Source: Sanguibacter antarcticus (GTDB lineage Bacteria; Actinomycetota; Actinomycetes; Actinomycetales; Cellulomonadaceae). From it: a stretch of 64,000 nucleotides of DNA. Positions 39,745 to 48,593 of this stretch are shown piece by piece. The DNA lies in the NCBI RefSeq assembly GCF_002564005.1, contig NZ_PDJG01000001.1, positions 868,001 through 932,000 of the forward strand, written 5' to 3'. Position numbers and translations under genes: made by a program. Position 1 is the first letter of the stretch; the number at the start of each line of letters is the position of its first letter. The notes below the pieces were generated by a model, which was not told where the DNA came from, did no database searches, and saw only the letters and a list, made by a program, of their open reading frames with translations.

Positions 39745-41394
39745 ATGTTCACGCCCCAGAGCTCTATCCCATCGATCTCTATGCCTTCCGGCTCCGGGCC
39801 CCAGCACCTTCCGTCCGACGTCGCTGGCGCGCAGGACATCCTGGTACCGGAGGCGATGGAGTTCCTCGCCGAGCTCCATCGTCGCTTCGCTGACCGGCGC
39901 GACGAGCTCCTCGTCGTTCGCGGTGAGCGCCGTGCACAGGTTGCCGCGACCGGTCGTCTCGACTTCTTGCCGGAGACCGCCGACATCCGTTCGGGGGACT
40001 GGACGGTCGCTCCTGCGCCAGCCGCGCTCGTCGACCGACGCGTCGAGATCACCGGGCCCGCGTCCCCGGCGAAGATGGCGATCAACGCGCTGAACTCCGG
40101 GGCGAAGGTCTGGCTCGCGGACCTCGAGGACGCGAGCTCGCCCACGTGGTCGAACGTCGTCGACTCCCAGGTCAACCTCTTCGCCACGGCGCGCGGCAGC
40201 CTCGCCTTCACGTCGGCCGAGGGCAAGGCCTACGCCCTGCGAGAGGACGCACCCCTGGCTGTCGTCGTCGTCCGTCCGCGCGGATGGCACCTCGACGAGG
40301 CCAACATCACCTTCGACGGGCGCCCAGCGATCGGTGCGCTCGTCGACTTCGGTCTTCACTTCTTCCACAACGCGGCTCGCCTCGCGCAGGACGGCGCCGG
40401 CCCGTTCTACTACCTGCCCAAGCTCGAGAGCCACCTCGAGGCGCGCCTGTGGAACGACGTCTTCGTCTATGCACAGGACGCGCTCGGGATCCCGCAGGGC
40501 ACGGTCCGCGCCACGATCCTCATCGAGACGATCCCTGCCGCGTTCGAGATGGAGGAGATCCTCTACGAGCTGCGCGAGCACGCGTCGGGGCTCAACGCGG
40601 GACGCTGGGACTACCTCTTCTCTGTCATCAAGTACTTCCGGGACGCGGGCGAAGGCTTCGTGCTCCCGGACCGCGGGAGCATCACGATGACGGCGCCGTT
40701 CATGAAGGCGTACACGGATCTTCTCGTGCGGACGTGCCACAAGCGTGGAGCGTTCGCCATGGGCGGCATGGCGGCGTTCATCCCCGACCGCTCGCTGCCG
40801 GAGGTCACCGCGCAGGCCGTCGCCAAGGTCCGTGCGGACAAGACCCGTGAGGCGACGGACGGTTTCGACGGGTCCTGGGTGGCTCACCCGGACCTCGTCG
40901 CCACCTGCCGCGAGGTCTTCGACGACGTGCTCGGTGACGAGACCAACCAGCTGCGCCTGCTCCGTGAGGACGTCGAGGTCACCGCCGACCAGCTGCTCGA
41001 CGTCGCGTCGGCCGGCGGCGAGGTCACGGAAGAGGGTCTGCGCAGCAACCTCTACGTGGCCGTGGCGTACACGGCCGGGTGGTTGGCCGGGAACGGCGCC
41101 GTGGCGATCCATCACCTCATGGAGGATGCCGCCACCGCGGAGATCTCCCGGTCGCAGGTGTGGCAGCAGATCCACAATGCTGTGACGCTCGCGGACACCG
41201 GCCGGACCGTCGACGCGGCGCTGGTCCGGTCGATCCTCGGGGAGGAGTGCGACCGCCTGCGCTCCGAGGTGGGGGCAGCGGCCTTCGCGCGCGTGTACGC
41301 GCTGGCTGCCGCGCTCGTCGAGGACATCTGCCTCTCCGACGACTACACGGACTTCCTCACGGTGCCTGCCTACGAGCTCCTCGTCCGCCTGTGA
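39745..41394 (+). CDS. aceB: Malate synthase A
   Basis: The 549-residue enzyme condenses glyoxylate with acetyl-CoA to malate. The family marks are LADLEDASSPTWSNV, VVVRPRGWHLDEANI, ATILIETIPAAFEMEEILYEL with the metal-ligand Glu, and the C-terminal catalytic-Asp region near AVAIHHLMEDAATAEISR. The length is that of isoform A. Isocitrate lyase is not beside it. Its place between uraH and allE means its glyoxylate comes from allantoin, as with AceB1 in the Streptomyces allantoin cluster. The DUF6986 gene begins inside its stop (GTGA). Confidence 0.95.
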   Translation: MFTPQSSIPSISMPSGSGPQHLPSDVAGAQDILVPEAMEFLAELHRRFADRRDELLVVRGERRAQVAATGRLDFLPETADIRSGDWTVAPAPAALVDRRVEITGPASPAKMAINALNSGAKVWLADLEDASSPTWSNVVDSQVNLFATARGSLAFTSAEGKAYALREDAPLAVVVVRPRGWHLDEANITFDGRPAIGALVDFGLHFFHNAARLAQDGAGPFYYLPKLESHLEARLWNDVFVYAQDALGIPQGTVRATILIETIPAAFEMEEILYELREHASGLNAGRWDYLFSVIKYFRDAGEGFVLPDRGSITMTAPFMKAYTDLLVRTCHKRGAFAMGGMAAFIPDRSLPEVTAQAVAKVRADKTREATDGFDGSWVAHPDLVATCREVFDDVLGDETNQLRLLREDVEVTADQLLDVASAGGEVTEEGLRSNLYVAVAYTAGWLAGNGAVAIHHLMEDAATAEISRSQVWQQIHNAVTLADTGRTVDAALVRSILGEECDRLRSEVGAAAFARVYALAAALVEDICLSDDYTDFLTVPAYELLVRL

Positions 41395-42707
41395 CCGGCC
41401 GGACCTCGCTCACCGCAGCCGACCTGGGCGAGGTCGACTCGATGCTGCGGAGCACCGACACGCTCCTCGAGACGGCGTATCCCGGTGAGCGGTCCTCGCG
41501 TCAGCCTGTCCACACGGTGTACGTGCCTGCGGACGCGTGCACGCCGACGCTCGCGCGGGAGTGGGGCGAGCGGGCTCTCGCCGCGACGTCCTACGTCGGT
41601 GGTCCTGCGGGGCTCGCCGCGGCCATCCTCGACGACGACGCGCTCGTCGCGGAGGTCGCCCCACGGGTGCAGGCCAAGCTCGAGGCCGAGCCGATCGAGG
41701 ACCTGCGCCTCGACTTCGAGGACGGTTATGGCGACCGGGGTGACGCAGCAGAGGACGAGGACGCCCTCGCGGTGGTCCGTCACATCGCCACCACGGTCGC
41801 GGACGGCACCGCCCCGCCCTTCCTCGGTATCCGCTTCAAGTGCCTCGAAGCGCCCACGCGTGCTCGTGGCCTGCGCACCCTCGACCTCGTCGTCTCGGGA
41901 CTCGTCGACGCAGGCGGGCTCCCAGACGGTCTCGTCCTCACGCTCGCGAAGGTCACGACGGTCGACCAGGTCGACGCGATGGTCCGGGTCTGCGAACAGC
42001 TGGAGGCCGCGCACGGCCTGCCTGCGGGCCGGTTGCGCTTCGAGATCCAGGTGGAGACGCCTCAGCTCGTCCTGGGTGCGGACGGCACCGTCCCGGTGGC
42101 GCGCGCTCTGCACCGGGCACCGGGCCGGGTGTCGTCGCTGCACTACGGGACGTACGACTACAGCGCCTCGCTCGGGATCGCAGCGCAGCACCAGGCGATG
42201 GACCACCCGGCAGCCGACCACGCGAAGCAGGCGATGCAGGTCGCGGTCGCAGGGACGGGCGTGCACCTGTCCGACGGCTCGACGAACATCGTCCCGGTCG
42301 GCTCTCCAGACGAGATCGAGGCCGCGTGGCGCCTGCACGCCCGTCTCGTCCAGCGCTCCCTGAGCGCGGGGTTCTACCAGGGGTGGGACCTGCACCCGGC
42401 CCAGCTCGTCACGCGGTTCATCGCGACCTACGCGTTCTTCCGCTCCGGCTTCGCACCCGCTGCCCGGCGCCTGGACAGCTACGTCAGCTCTCGGTCTGGC
42501 GGAGTCATGGACGAGCCCGCGACGGCCCGGGCGCTCGCCCGCTTCGTCACGAGGGGACTGTCCTGCGGCGCTCTCGACGCAGCCGAGGTCACTGCACGGT
42601 GCGGGCTCAGCCCTGACGCGCTCGACGCGCTGGCGTTCCCCGTGCGTCCGCGCGGCGCGTCGACCGGCACAGACGGTCCATCCACCCAGAGGAGCAGCAC
42701 ACCATGA
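41391..42707 (+). CDS. DUF6986 family protein, HpcH/HpaI aldolase-like
   Basis: The 438-residue protein resembles the aldolase/citrate-lyase TIM barrel: EDLRLDFEDGYGDRGD, FLGIRFKCLE, LRFEIQVETPQLVLG, and HYGTYDYSASLGI. Conserved acidic residues could bind Mg. I know it as DUF6986, often found with allantoin genes in Actinobacteria; I do not know a proven activity. The GTG at 41391 overlaps the aceB stop, and allE overlaps its own stop (ATGA), so it is locked into ureide catabolism. It might perform the missing ureidoglycolate-to-glyoxylate step or handle glyoxylate; both are guesses. Confidence 0.72.
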   Translation: MTGRTSLTAADLGEVDSMLRSTDTLLETAYPGERSSRQPVHTVYVPADACTPTLAREWGERALAATSYVGGPAGLAAAILDDDALVAEVAPRVQAKLEAEPIEDLRLDFEDGYGDRGDAAEDEDALAVVRHIATTVADGTAPPFLGIRFKCLEAPTRARGLRTLDLVVSGLVDAGGLPDGLVLTLAKVTTVDQVDAMVRVCEQLEAAHGLPAGRLRFEIQVETPQLVLGADGTVPVARALHRAPGRVSSLHYGTYDYSASLGIAAQHQAMDHPAADHAKQAMQVAVAGTGVHLSDGSTNIVPVGSPDEIEAAWRLHARLVQRSLSAGFYQGWDLHPAQLVTRFIATYAFFRSGFAPAARRLDSYVSSRSGGVMDEPATARALARFVTRGLSCGALDAAEVTARCGLSPDALDALAFPVRPRGASTGTDGPSTQRSSTP

Positions 42708-43528
42708 CGACACCGTCCTACTACGCACCCGCCGGCGGCCTGCCCACCCAGGCCGAGCTCCTCACGGACCGCGCGATCGTCACCGAGGCCTACACCGTCA
42801 TCCCGCGCGGCGTCCTGCGAGACATCGTCACGAGCAACCTCCCTGGGTGGACCAAGACGCGTGCCTGGGTCCTCGCGCGTCCGATCGCCGGGTTCGCGAC
42901 GACGTTCGCGCAGTACTCCGTCGAGGTAGCACCTGGAGGAGGCAGCGACCACCCTGAGGAGGAGGCAGCCGTCGAGTCGGTCGTGTTCGTCCTGTCTGGT
43001 GCGCTCGACCTCGTCCTCGAGGGCGAGAGCCATGTCATGGAGGCAGGCGGGTACGCGTACGTGCCTGCGGGCGCCACGTGGACGGTCGCGAACACGGGTA
43101 CCGAGCCGGTGAGCTTTCAGTGGGTGCGCAAGGAGTACGAGCCGCTCGCCGGATACCGCGCGACGGCCTTCGTCACCCGGGACCAGGACGTGGCCCCACG
43201 AGAGATGCCGGACACCGACGGCGCGTGGGCCACGACGCGGTTCGTCGACCCCGACGACCTGGCCCACGACATGCACGTGAACATCGTGACCTTCCAGCCG
43301 GGCGGCACCATCCCGTTCGCCGAGACGCACGTCATGGAGCACGGGCTCTACGTCCTCGAGGGCAAGGCGGTCTACCGCCTCAACGACGACTGGGTCGAGG
43401 TCCAAGCAGGCGACTTCATGTGGCTGCGGGCGTTCTGCCCCCAGGCCTGCTACGCGGGAGGTCCGGGCCCGTTCCGCTACCTGCTCTACAAAGACGTCAA
43501 CCGGCAGGTCCGGCTCACGACGCGCTGA
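42704..43528 (+). CDS. allE: (S)-Ureidoglycine aminohydrolase
   Basis: The 274-residue bicupin Mn enzyme turns (S)-ureidoglycine, made from allantoate, into (S)-ureidoglycolate and ammonia. Two cupin cores are seen: ESVVFVLSGALDLVLEG with YAYVPAGATWTVANTG, and INIVTFQPGG-type FAETHVMEHGLYVLEGKAVYRL carrying the metal-binding Glu and His. KEYEPLAG is also conserved. Overlap with DUF6986 (ATGA) shows coupled translation. AllC, which supplies its substrate, is not visible in the window. Confidence 0.92.
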   Translation: MTTPSYYAPAGGLPTQAELLTDRAIVTEAYTVIPRGVLRDIVTSNLPGWTKTRAWVLARPIAGFATTFAQYSVEVAPGGGSDHPEEEAAVESVVFVLSGALDLVLEGESHVMEAGGYAYVPAGATWTVANTGTEPVSFQWVRKEYEPLAGYRATAFVTRDQDVAPREMPDTDGAWATTRFVDPDDLAHDMHVNIVTFQPGGTIPFAETHVMEHGLYVLEGKAVYRLNDDWVEVQAGDFMWLRAFCPQACYAGGPGPFRYLLYKDVNRQVRLTTR

Positions 43529-43625
43529 GCGCACGGCGTCACCCGCGCCGCCGATCTCCTGAAACGTGCCAGCTGTACTATCGCGGCTCATGTGCAGCTG
43601 ATGACGACGAGCGAGGACCGACCAC

Positions 43626-45005
43626 ATGCCTGAGACCGTTGACGAGCCCTGCCGCGACACCGCCTCGCTGTGCGACCTCGTCCTGCGCGGCGAGCGGGTC
43701 CTCACCCCGAGCGGCATCCGTCCGTGCGAGGTGGGCGTCCGCGACGGGATCATCGTGGCGGTCGAGCCGCTCGGTACAGGCCTGCGTGGGCGCGAGACCA
43801 TCGATCTCGCCGCCGACGAGACCCTCCTGCCCGGGCTGGTCGACACCCATGTGCACGTCAACGAGCCGGGGCGAACCGAGTGGGAAGGGTTCGCGTCAGC
43901 GACCCGCGCGGCCGCTGCCGGCGGGGTGACGACCATCGTCGACATGCCGCTCAACTCCGTCCCGCCGACCGTCAGCGTCGAGGCGCTCGACGTGAAGCGT
44001 CGTGCTGCGGCGCACCAGTCGTTCGTCGACGTCGGCTTCTGGGGAGGAGCGGTGCCGGGGAACACCCCGGACCTGCGTCCGTTGCACGACGCCGGGGTGT
44101 TCGGGTTCAAGTGCTTCCTCGTCCACTCCGGGGTCGACGAGTTCCCCCACCTGGACGTCGACGAGATGGAGCGCGACCTCGTCGAGATCGCTGCGACGGA
44201 CTCCCTGCTGCTCGTCCACGCCGAAGACCCGCACACGATCGACGACGCTCCCGCCCCCGACGGGCGACGCTACGCGGACTTCCTCGCGTCGCGCCCCCGT
44301 GGGGCCGAGAACGTGGCGATCGCCCACGTCATCGAGAGCGCGCGGCGCACCGGGGCCCGTGCGCACGTGCTCCACCTCTCGTCGTCTGACGCCCTGCCGA
44401 TGATCGTCACCGCGAAGCGGGACGGCGTGGCGCTCACCGTGGAGACGTGCCCGCACTACCTGACGCTCGTCGCGGAGGAGGTCCCCGACGGTGGAACAGC
44501 GTTCAAGTGCTGCCCGCCCATCCGTGAGGCTGCGAACCGCGACCTCCTGTGGCAGGGGCTCGAGGACGGGACGATCGACTGCATCGTCTCTGACCACTCG
44601 CCGAGCACCCTCGATCTCAAGGACCTCGAGAACGGAGACTTCGCCGTCGCCTGGGGCGGGGTCTCGTCGTTGCAGCTGGGCCTGGCGCTCGTGTGGACGG
44701 AAGCGCGCGCTCGCGGTCTGCCGCTCGAGAGGGTCGTCCGGTGGATGTCGACGCGTCCGGCAGAGATCGCACGGCTCGAGGGCAAAGGGCACCTCGCCGT
44801 GGGGTACGACGCAGATCTCGCGGTGTTCGCTGCCGACGAGGTGCTGGTCGTGGACGTGGCGCGCCTGCACCACAAGAACCCGATCACGCCGTATGCGGGC
44901 CGGCACCTCACCGGGGTAGTGCGCACGACCTACCTTCACGGACGTCCCGTCGACTTCGTCGAGCCGACGGGACGTCTGGTGCGCCGAGGACCTCGGCGTG
45001 AGTGA
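43626..45005 (+). CDS. allB: Allantoinase
   Basis: The 459-residue cyclic amidohydrolase opens the allantoin ring to allantoate. The metal site is visible: [10 protein letters not shown] at about 76, the carbamylated-Lys region [38 protein letters not shown] and [11 protein letters not shown]. It begins 97 bp after allE, behind a TACTAT hexamer, so it may have its own promoter as well as read-through. It is the last gene of the cluster and converges with the SseC gene, with only nine bases between stops. Confidence 0.95.
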   Translation: MPETVDEPCRDTASLCDLVLRGERVLTPSGIRPCEVGVRDGIIVAVEPLGTGLRGRETIDLAADETLLPGLVDTHVHVNEPGRTEWEGFASATRAAAAGGVTTIVDMPLNSVPPTVSVEALDVKRRAAAHQSFVDVGFWGGAVPGNTPDLRPLHDAGVFGFKCFLVHSGVDEFPHLDVDEMERDLVEIAATDSLLLVHAEDPHTIDDAPAPDGRRYADFLASRPRGAENVAIAHVIESARRTGARAHVLHLSSSDALPMIVTAKRDGVALTVETCPHYLTLVAEEVPDGGTAFKCCPPIREAANRDLLWQGLEDGTIDCIVSDHSPSTLDLKDLENGDFAVAWGGVSSLQLGLALVWTEARARGLPLERVVRWMSTRPAEIARLEGKGHLAVGYDADLAVFAADEVLVVDVARLHHKNPITPYAGRHLTGVVRTTYLHGRPVDFVEPTGRLVRRGPRRE

Positions 45006-45014
45006 TGGCGGGAG

Positions 45015-45305
45015 CTACCCGAGGACGAGCTCGGTCGTGGTCACCCCGACCTCGGCGGTGACCTCCTGGCGGGCGTTGCCGCGCGGGGACAGGACGCGTA
45101 CCTCCCACGTGCCGGGTGCGGCATAGAACCGGAATCGACCTGAGGTGCTGGCCACGACCTCTGCGGTGAACTCGCCGGTGGCGTCGTGCAGGCGGACGTA
45201 GGCCCCGCCCACAGGCTCGCCGGATATGCTGACGGTGCCCTCGATGAGGGTGGCGCCGGGCGCCGCGGCGGCGGGCAGGTTCTGGTCAGGTGCAGCGCAG
45301 CTCAT
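45015..45305 (-). CDS. sseC: SseC-like protein (DUF1416)
   Basis: The 96-residue small beta-sandwich protein closely follows mycobacterial SseC: Cys at residue 3, GEPVGGAYVRLHDATGEFTAEVVAS and FRFYAAPGTWEVRVLSPRGN. SseC genes always sit behind a thiosulfate sulfurtransferase, as here (ten-base gap), and are thought to act with it in sulfur transfer or thiosulfate formation, though the chemistry is unclear. ATG 45305 is chosen because the family begins M(S)C near this point; the upstream frame overlaps the sulfurtransferase. Confidence 0.85.
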   Translation of the reverse strand: MSCAAPDQNLPAAAAPGATLIEGTVSISGEPVGGAYVRLHDATGEFTAEVVASTSGRFRFYAAPGTWEVRVLSPRGNARQEVTAEVGVTTTELVLG

Positions 45306-45315
45306 CGCGTGACCA

Positions 45316-46155
45316 TCACTTCGCGGTCTCGAGCTCGATCGGCACACCCACGAGGGAGCCGTACTCGACCCACGAGCCGTCGTAGTTCTTCACGTCCGGC
45401 TGCCCGAGCAGCTCGGACAGGACGAACCAGCTGTGGCTCGACCGCTCGCCGATACGGCAGTAGGCGATGGTGGGCTTGGTCGTGTCGAGGCCCGCAGCAC
45501 CATAGATGGCTGCGAGCTCCTCGTCCGACTTGAACGTACCGTCGTCGTTCGCCGCCTTGCTCCATGGGATGTTGATCGCCGAGGGCACGTGACCGGCGCG
45601 CTGGGCGTGCTCCTGCGGAAGGTGCGCCGGGGCGAGGATCTTGCCGGAGAACTCGTCGGGTGAACGGACGTCGACGAGGTTCTTCTGACCGATCGAGGCC
45701 ACGACCTCGTCACGGAAGGCCCGGATCGACAGGTCCTGGTCCTGCGCCACGTAGGTCGTGCTGGGGCGGGTGACGACGGTGTCGCTCAGGGGGCGAGACT
45801 CCAGCTCCCACTTCTTGCGACCGCCGTCGACGAGCTTGACGCTCTGGTGGCCGTAGAGCGTGAAGTACCAGAAGGCGTAGGCGGCGAACCAGTTGTTGTT
45901 GCCGCCGTAGAGCACGACCGTGTCGTCGTTGCTGATGCCCTTGGCGGACAGGAGCGCCTCGAACTGCTCTTTGTCGACGAAGTCGCGGCGGACCGGGTCC
46001 TGGAGATCGAGCTTCCAGTCCAGCTTGATCGCACCGTCGAGGTGACCTGTGTCGTAGGCGCTCGTGTCCTCGTCGACCTCGACGAAGACGAGGCCAGGAG
46101 TGTGGAGGTGTGCTTCGGCCCAGTCGGCCGAGACGAGGACGTCGTTGCGTGCCAT
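45316..46155 (-). CDS. sseA: Thiosulfate sulfurtransferase (tandem rhodanese)
   Basis: The 279-residue protein is made of two rhodanese domains. The second carries the active loop CRIGER with Cys233, the form that accepts thiosulfate, while the first is the usual inactive domain. It transfers sulfane sulfur to cyanide or thiols. GAGGAG six bases before the ATG fixes the start. It matches the CysA2/SseA-type enzymes paired with SseC in M. tuberculosis (the naming varies between species). Confidence 0.9.
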   Translation of the reverse strand: MARNDVLVSADWAEAHLHTPGLVFVEVDEDTSAYDTGHLDGAIKLDWKLDLQDPVRRDFVDKEQFEALLSAKGISNDDTVVLYGGNNNWFAAYAFWYFTLYGHQSVKLVDGGRKKWELESRPLSDTVVTRPSTTYVAQDQDLSIRAFRDEVVASIGQKNLVDVRSPDEFSGKILAPAHLPQEHAQRAGHVPSAINIPWSKAANDDGTFKSDEELAAIYGAAGLDTTKPTIAYCRIGERSSHSWFVLSELLGQPDVKNYDGSWVEYGSLVGVPIELETAK

Positions 46156-46380
46156 GTGTGCGCTCCTCAGCGAGGTAGGTCCGGAGCGCTCGAGCGCGCT
46201 CGTCACGTGTGGTGTCTGCGACCGTAATGGACCTCGGTCGGAGGTCTGCGATGAATGTCACAGGATGAGACTGTCGCGGGTGGGATGTGCCTGTTTGACG
46301 GTTATCGCGCACGCTTTCCCGTCCGATGTCTCAGCATGCAAGACCAGGGTGGGCTCGTCCGGCGCACCCGAGGCTCGAGA

Positions 46381-46421
46381 CGCCGCTGGCCCCGTGCACG
46401 GTGCGCACGGGGCCAGCGGCG
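46381..46421 (-). terminator. Strong 17-bp hairpin after fadA-fadB
   Basis: The stem CGCCGCTGGCCCCGTGC (46381-46397) pairs perfectly with 46405-46421 around a seven-base loop, about 20 bp after the fadB stop and before the sulfurtransferase promoter region. It is the largest feature of the 286-bp gap 46156-46441. High GC and no U-tract are usual for this group. Confidence 0.8.
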
Positions 46422-46441
46422 GGACGACCAGGACGAGAACG

Positions 46442-48583
46442 TCAGGCGGGGACGTTCGCCACGCCGTCAGGAAGGAGCGTCCGCCCCAGGACCTTGTCGG
46501 AGTATCCGGTCCGGTCGAGGTACGGCGTGATGCCACCTGCGCTGAACGGCCAGCCCGCACCGAGGATCATGCAGAGGTCGATCTGCGTCGGTCCGGCGAC
46601 CACGCCTTCGTCGAGCATGAGGCCCACCTCGCGAGCGAGAGACGTGAGGACCAGATCCAGCACGCCGGCCTCGTCGAGCGGAGCGGAGCGCTCCTGCGCG
46701 ACCGAGTCGAAGACCTCCTGCAGAGCGGGGTCGACGTCCGCGGGGACGCCGCGCGCAGGCGCCGGCAAGACGACCGGGGTGCCGTCCGCGACGATCTTCT
46801 CCAGCCCGGGAGAAACCGGGAACCGGTCGCCGAGCTCGTCGCGCAACGACGTGAGGACGTGCAGCCCGACAGCTGGTCCCACGAGAGCGAACAGGGCGAA
46901 CGGCCCCATCGGCAGCCCGAGCGGACGCAGGGCGCGGTCCGCGACCTCCACCGGCGTCCCGCGCTCGACTGCACCCACGATCTCGCCCATGAGCAGGACC
47001 AGGAGCCGGTTGACGACGAAGCCTGGGCGGTCGGCGACGAGGACAGCCGTCTTGCGGAGCGTCTTCGCGACAGCGAACGCCGTCGCCAGAGCCTCGGTCG
47101 ACGTCTTCTCGGCCTGGACCACCTCGACGAGAGGCATCTGGGCGACCGGGTTGAAGAAGTGCAGGCCCACCACGCGCTCGGGGTGCGCGAGGTCGGCAGC
47201 CATCGTCGTCACCGAGAGGGCAGACGTGTTCGTCGCCAGGACGGTCTCGGCCGAGACGACCCCCTCGAGCTCAGCAAACACACGCTTCTTGAGGCTGAGC
47301 ACCTCGGTCACGGCCTCGATGACGAAGTCACACGAGGCGAGGTCGCCGATCTCGGTCGTGCCGGTCACGGAGCCGAGGACCGTCGCAGCGGTGTCGCTCG
47401 ACATCCGCTTCGTCGCGACGAGCTTGTCCACCGTGGCGCGCACGAAGTCGAGCCCCTTGCCCACACGCTCCTCGTCGAGGTCACGCATGATCACGGGGAC
47501 GCCGAGCCGCTGCGCGAACAGCAGCGCGAGCTGAGCAGCCATGAGGCCCGCCCCGACGATGCCCACGCACGTCACCGGTCGGGCCGACCTCGGGTCGGGG
47601 GCACCCGTCGGGCGCTTGCCCTTGTTCACTGCTTCGAAGGCATAGATGCTCGCCCGGAGCTCGTCGGTGAGCAGGAGCGCCGTCAGCGCGTCCTCCTCTG
47701 CGGCGAACCCCGCGTCGAGGTCGTCGTCCCGGACAGCAGCCAGGACGTCGAGCGCCCGGTACGGCGCCGGACGAGCACCGTGGACCACCGCGTCCAGGCG
47801 CTCGCGCGCGACCGCCAGCGTGCCGTCCCACACCTGCTGCGACTCACGCTCCGGACGGGTCACGCTCACCTCGCCGCGCACCACCGCGGCAGCCCAGACG
47901 ATCGACTGCTCGAGGAAGTCGGCCGCGTCGAAGAGCGCGTCGGCGATCCCGATCGAGAACGCCTCAGCAGCCTTGTACGGCTTGTTCGCCGCAGGACGAG
48001 CGACGATGACCTCGAGCGCCTTCTCCAGCCCCACGATCCGTGGGAGGTGGTAGCACCCGCCCCACCCAGGGACGAGACCGAGAGCCGTCTCCGGCAGCCC
48101 GACCGCGGGAACGTCGCTCGAGATCGTCCGGTACGCACAGCTCAGCGCGATCTCCAGCCCACCACCGAGCGCGACACCGTTGATGAACCCGAACGTCGGG
48201 ACGCTCATCTCGGTGAGCAGGCGGTACGCATCGTGCCCCGACGATGCGAGGTGCTTCGCAGCATCGGCGCCGGCCAGCTCCTTCGCGCTCGTCAGATCGG
48301 CGCCGGCCACGAAGAAGTACGGCTTCCCGGTGACAGCGGCCGCGACGATCTCTCCTGCCGCGGCACGGCGCGACACCTCCGTGAGCGTGAGCGTGAGCTC
48401 AGCGAGCCCCTGCTGACCGAAGGTCGTCGGTTTGGTGTGGTCGAGCCCGTTGTCGAGCGTGACGAGCGCGAGCGTGCCCGTGCCTCCCGGGAGGGCGACG
48501 TCCCGGACGTACGAATGGGTCACGCGCTCCGCGCTCGCGGACGAGGTGGTCGGGTCCTGCTGTCCTGCCGTCGTGTCAGACAT
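46442..48583 (-). CDS. fadB: Fatty-acid oxidation multienzyme: enoyl-CoA hydratase / 3-hydroxyacyl-CoA dehydrogenase
   Basis: The 713-residue bifunctional beta-oxidation enzyme has a crotonase domain at about 30-270 (PYFFVAGADL oxyanion region; ETALGLVPGWGG with the catalytic Glu). An NAD-binding hydroxyacyl-CoA dehydrogenase module follows from about 338 (GIVGAGLMAAQ; NTSALSVTTMA; HFFNPVAQMPLVEVV with the catalytic His). It works with the thiolase FadA, whose gene lies ten bases upstream on the same strand, so both come from one mRNA. A 17-bp hairpin ends the operon. Confidence 0.94.
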   Translation of the reverse strand: MSDTTAGQQDPTTSSASAERVTHSYVRDVALPGGTGTLALVTLDNGLDHTKPTTFGQQGLAELTLTLTEVSRRAAAGEIVAAAVTGKPYFFVAGADLTSAKELAGADAAKHLASSGHDAYRLLTEMSVPTFGFINGVALGGGLEIALSCAYRTISSDVPAVGLPETALGLVPGWGGCYHLPRIVGLEKALEVIVARPAANKPYKAAEAFSIGIADALFDAADFLEQSIVWAAAVVRGEVSVTRPERESQQVWDGTLAVARERLDAVVHGARPAPYRALDVLAAVRDDDLDAGFAAEEDALTALLLTDELRASIYAFEAVNKGKRPTGAPDPRSARPVTCVGIVGAGLMAAQLALLFAQRLGVPVIMRDLDEERVGKGLDFVRATVDKLVATKRMSSDTAATVLGSVTGTTEIGDLASCDFVIEAVTEVLSLKKRVFAELEGVVSAETVLATNTSALSVTTMAADLAHPERVVGLHFFNPVAQMPLVEVVQAEKTSTEALATAFAVAKTLRKTAVLVADRPGFVVNRLLVLLMGEIVGAVERGTPVEVADRALRPLGLPMGPFALFALVGPAVGLHVLTSLRDELGDRFPVSPGLEKIVADGTPVVLPAPARGVPADVDPALQEVFDSVAQERSAPLDEAGVLDLVLTSLAREVGLMLDEGVVAGPTQIDLCMILGAGWPFSAGGITPYLDRTGYSDKVLGRTLLPDGVANVPA

Positions 48584-48593
48584 GTGCTTCCCC

